Positions 62,171 to 64,000 of a stretch of 64,000 bases of DNA are shown here, one piece after another. The stretch comes from Arthrobacter rhombi (GTDB lineage: Bacteria; Actinomycetota; Actinomycetes; Actinomycetales; Micrococcaceae): the NCBI RefSeq assembly GCF_900163545.1, contig NZ_FUHW01000044.1, forward strand, positions 1-64,000. The letters run 5' to 3'. The stretch's first letter is position 1. Every line of letters starts with the position of its first letter. Made by a program: the position numbers and the translations under genes. Below the pieces are notes generated by a model. That model saw only the letters and a list, made by a program, of their open reading frames with translations. It searched no databases and was not told the origin of the DNA.

Positions 62171-63517
62171 ATGGCTAGATTATTTGGCACCGATGGTGTG
62201 CGTGGAAAAGCAAACGAACTGATCACCCCGGCACTCGCCATGAACTTGGCGCAGGCAGCAGCAGTGGTGCTTGGTCTGCGAACTGTTGCCGAGGGAACCC
62301 GCCCGGTGGCCGTGATCGCACGTGACCCTCGAATCAGTGGTGATTTCATTTCCGCAGCCATCGAAGCTGGTTTCGCCTCCGTGGGGGTCGACGTCTTCGA
62401 TGCCGGCGTCCTGCCGACTCCGGCGGCCGCCTACCTCATCGCCGATATCGAAGCGGACTTCGGTGTTGTGATCTCCGCTTCGCATAACCCGGCACCCGAT
62501 AATGGCATCAAATTCTTGGCCCGCGGAGGCCAGAAGCTCTCCGACGCTCAAGAAGATGCCATCGAAGCCGAGCTGGATCGGGAGTCCCCCCGGCCGCTCG
62601 GCGCGGACGTGGGCCGGATTCAACGCTTCGCGGATGCGGAGGACCGCTATGTGGTCCATCTGCTCAAGACCATGCCGCACCGTCTTGAAGGGCTGAAGAT
62701 CGTCTTGGATTGTGCCCATGGCGCGGCTAGCGGTTGCTCGCCGGATGCCTTCGCCGCCGCTGGGGCAGAGGTGGTGGTGATCGGGGCGAATCCCGATGGA
62801 AACAACATCAACGACGGTTGCGGCTCGACCCATTTGGAGATGCTTCAGGCGAAGGTCCTGTCTGAGGGGGCCGACCTGGGTATTGCCCACGATGGGGACG
62901 CCGACCGGTGCCTGGCCGTTGACAACGAAGGCAGCGTCGTGGATGGGGACCAGATCATGGCCATCATGGCCGTGGCGTTCAAGGAGGCCGGCAAGCTCAA
63001 GGATGACACGCTCGTGGCCACGGTCATGAGTAACCTGGGGTTGAAGATGGCCATGGAAGCCGCGGGCATCACCATCGCCGAAACAGGGGTGGGGGACCGC
63101 TACGTTCTGGAGGGCATGCGCGACGGCGGGTTCACCCTCGGTGGCGAACAGTCAGGGCACGTGATCTTCTCCGACTTCGCCACGACCGGTGATGGCGTAC
63201 TGACCGGTTTGCAAATCGCCGCGCGCGTGGCAGCCACGGGGAAGACCCTGAAGGAATTGGCGGCCGTCATGGAGGTCCTTCCACAGGTGCTGATCAACGT
63301 GAAGGGCGTGGACAAGCACGCCGCGCACTCCAACGCAGCGGTCTCATTGGCCGTCCAAGGCGCGGAAAACGAATTAGGCGGTGCCGGACGGGTTTTGCTG
63401 CGTCCCTCCGGTACCGAGCCGGTCGTCCGGGTGATGGTCGAGGCGACCGACCACCTCGTCGCCGACGATGTGGCCAGCCGGTTGGCCGGTGTCGTCAAGA
63501 ACGAATTGGCGCTCTGA
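62171..63517 (+). CDS. glmM: phosphoglucosamine mutase
   Basis: Protein of 448 residues converting glucosamine-6-P to glucosamine-1-P for peptidoglycan precursors. [15 protein letters not shown], the phosphoserine Ser104 in [12 protein letters not shown], metal loop DGDADRC, sugar loop GGEQSGH and phosphate loop [11 protein letters not shown] are all intact. The frame extends to 62087 but without similarity. It follows rpsI, the usual actinobacterial order rplM-rpsI-glmM. Confidence 0.96.
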   Translation: MARLFGTDGVRGKANELITPALAMNLAQAAAVVLGLRTVAEGTRPVAVIARDPRISGDFISAAIEAGFASVGVDVFDAGVLPTPAAAYLIADIEADFGVVISASHNPAPDNGIKFLARGGQKLSDAQEDAIEAELDRESPRPLGADVGRIQRFADAEDRYVVHLLKTMPHRLEGLKIVLDCAHGAASGCSPDAFAAAGAEVVVIGANPDGNNINDGCGSTHLEMLQAKVLSEGADLGIAHDGDADRCLAVDNEGSVVDGDQIMAIMAVAFKEAGKLKDDTLVATVMSNLGLKMAMEAAGITIAETGVGDRYVLEGMRDGGFTLGGEQSGHVIFSDFATTGDGVLTGLQIAARVAATGKTLKELAAVMEVLPQVLINVKGVDKHAAHSNAAVSLAVQGAENELGGAGRVLLRPSGTEPVVRVMVEATDHLVADDVASRLAGVVKNELAL

Positions 63518-63561
63518 CCACAGAGACCGGCAGGTCGAACAGAGCCTAGCCATGAAAATCG

Positions 63562-63591
63562 AGCGGGCCCCGTCCTGAGACGGGGCCCGCT
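63562..63591. terminator. terminator between convergent glmM and mscL
   Basis: 13-bp perfect stem AGCGGGCCCCGTC/GACGGGGCCCGCT with CTGA loop, followed by GGGTTT on the plus strand. Confidence 0.8.
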
Positions 63592-63634
63592 GGGTTTATC
63601 CGGTTGCAGGTAGCAGCCGGTCCTTCAAAGAAGA

Positions 63635-64000
63635 CTAAGTACGCGGCTGGAGGGAGTCGCGGATTTCGGTGAGCAGGAGGACTTGTGGATCGATTTCCTC
63701 CTCTTCGGGAAGAATGCCCAGACGGGCGTTGCGGCGTTCAATCATCTTGTTCATGGGCATGACCACGACGAAGTAGATTGCCGCAGCGACGAGCAAGAAG
63801 TTGACGACTGCGGTGAGCAGGACGCCGATCTTGATCGCGTGCTCCGGGCCGACGGCCAGGAAGTTATCGAAGTTCGGGGTGCCGACGAGCACCGAGATCA
63901 ACGGCATCAGAACGCTGTTGACTAACGCATCGATCACTGTGGCGAAGGCGCCACCAATGACGACGGCGACGGCAAGGTCAACGACGTTGCCCTTCATGAT
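63635..64000 (-). CDS. mscL: large-conductance mechanosensitive channel (5' end cut by window edge)
   Basis: At least 121 residues visible; the N-terminal few residues (usually about ten before GNVVDLAVAVVIGGAF) lie beyond the window. The two membrane helices (about 5-30 and 58-80 of the visible part) and the MscL signature KGNVVDLAVAVVIGGAFATV are clear, as is the cytoplasmic helix with basic MNKMIERRNARLG. It releases solutes during hypo-osmotic shock. The ATG at 63997 inside the window is an internal Met, not the true start. Confidence 0.95.
   Translation of the reverse strand: MMKGNVVDLAVAVVIGGAFATVIDALVNSVLMPLISVLVGTPNFDNFLAVGPEHAIKIGVLLTAVVNFLLVAAAIYFVVVMPMNKMIERRNARLGILPEEEEIDPQVLLLTEIRDSLQPRT

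Overview
The window is chromosomal, GC-rich DNA from an actinobacterium of the order Micrococcales, most probably family Micrococcaceae (Arthrobacter/Micrococcus/Kocuria relatives; I cannot fix the genus). The grounds are a mycothiol synthase gene, leaderless starts behind TANNNT -10 boxes, actinobacterial-type ribosomal proteins with low-complexity tails, a TTG-started rpoB whose N-terminus looks micrococcal, and an spc operon without rpsN between rplE and rpsH, as known in Micrococcus luteus. No IS elements, prophage, CRISPR array or other mobile DNA is visible.

Region 1 (1-15.8 kb) is accessory/housekeeping. A minus-strand group mshD-ppk-mutT1 (mycothiol synthesis, polyphosphate, oxidised-nucleotide clean-up) is followed by a small GNAT and a DUF1648 membrane protein. 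A plus-strand unit holds a 39-residue membrane peptide, a nitrobindin-like protein and YgfZ. Next come a GNAT and phosphofructokinase. An envelope-stress locus follows: three minus-strand genes (PspC/toast-rack protein, small membrane protein, small PspC) divergent from a PspC-fused histidine kinase and its NarL-type regulator. An aspartate aminotransferase ends the block.

Region 2 (15.9-43 kb) is the translation/transcription core: tRNA-Trp, secE, nusG, rplK, rplA; then a tandem GNAT and a serine-type permease; then rplJ-rplL behind an L10 leader with a textbook attenuator; an acyltransferase and a thiolase; rpoB-rpoC; rpsL-rpsG-fusA; and tuf with its own promoter. Between tuf and the S10 operon sits a roughly 1336-residue polytopic membrane protein of unknown function, the least understood gene here.

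Region 3 (43.4-62 kb) is the S10 operon (rpsJ to rpsQ, ending at a terminator), a separately promoted spc operon (rplN to rplO, then a terminator), secY-adk-map, and infA-rpmJ-rpsM-rpsK-rpoA-rplQ, followed by truA and rplM-rpsI. rpsN and rpsD are not in this window. glmM and an edge-truncated mscL, converging on a shared terminator, close it.

I see no clearly new multi-gene machine. The best leads are the giant membrane protein in the tuf-rpsJ gap, structured RNA leaders (rpsJ, rpsL, rplK/rplA, rplM), the small membrane ORF upstream of nitrobindin, and the PspC-centred regulatory locus. Promoter and RNA-structure statements come from reading the sequence by eye and were not computed.
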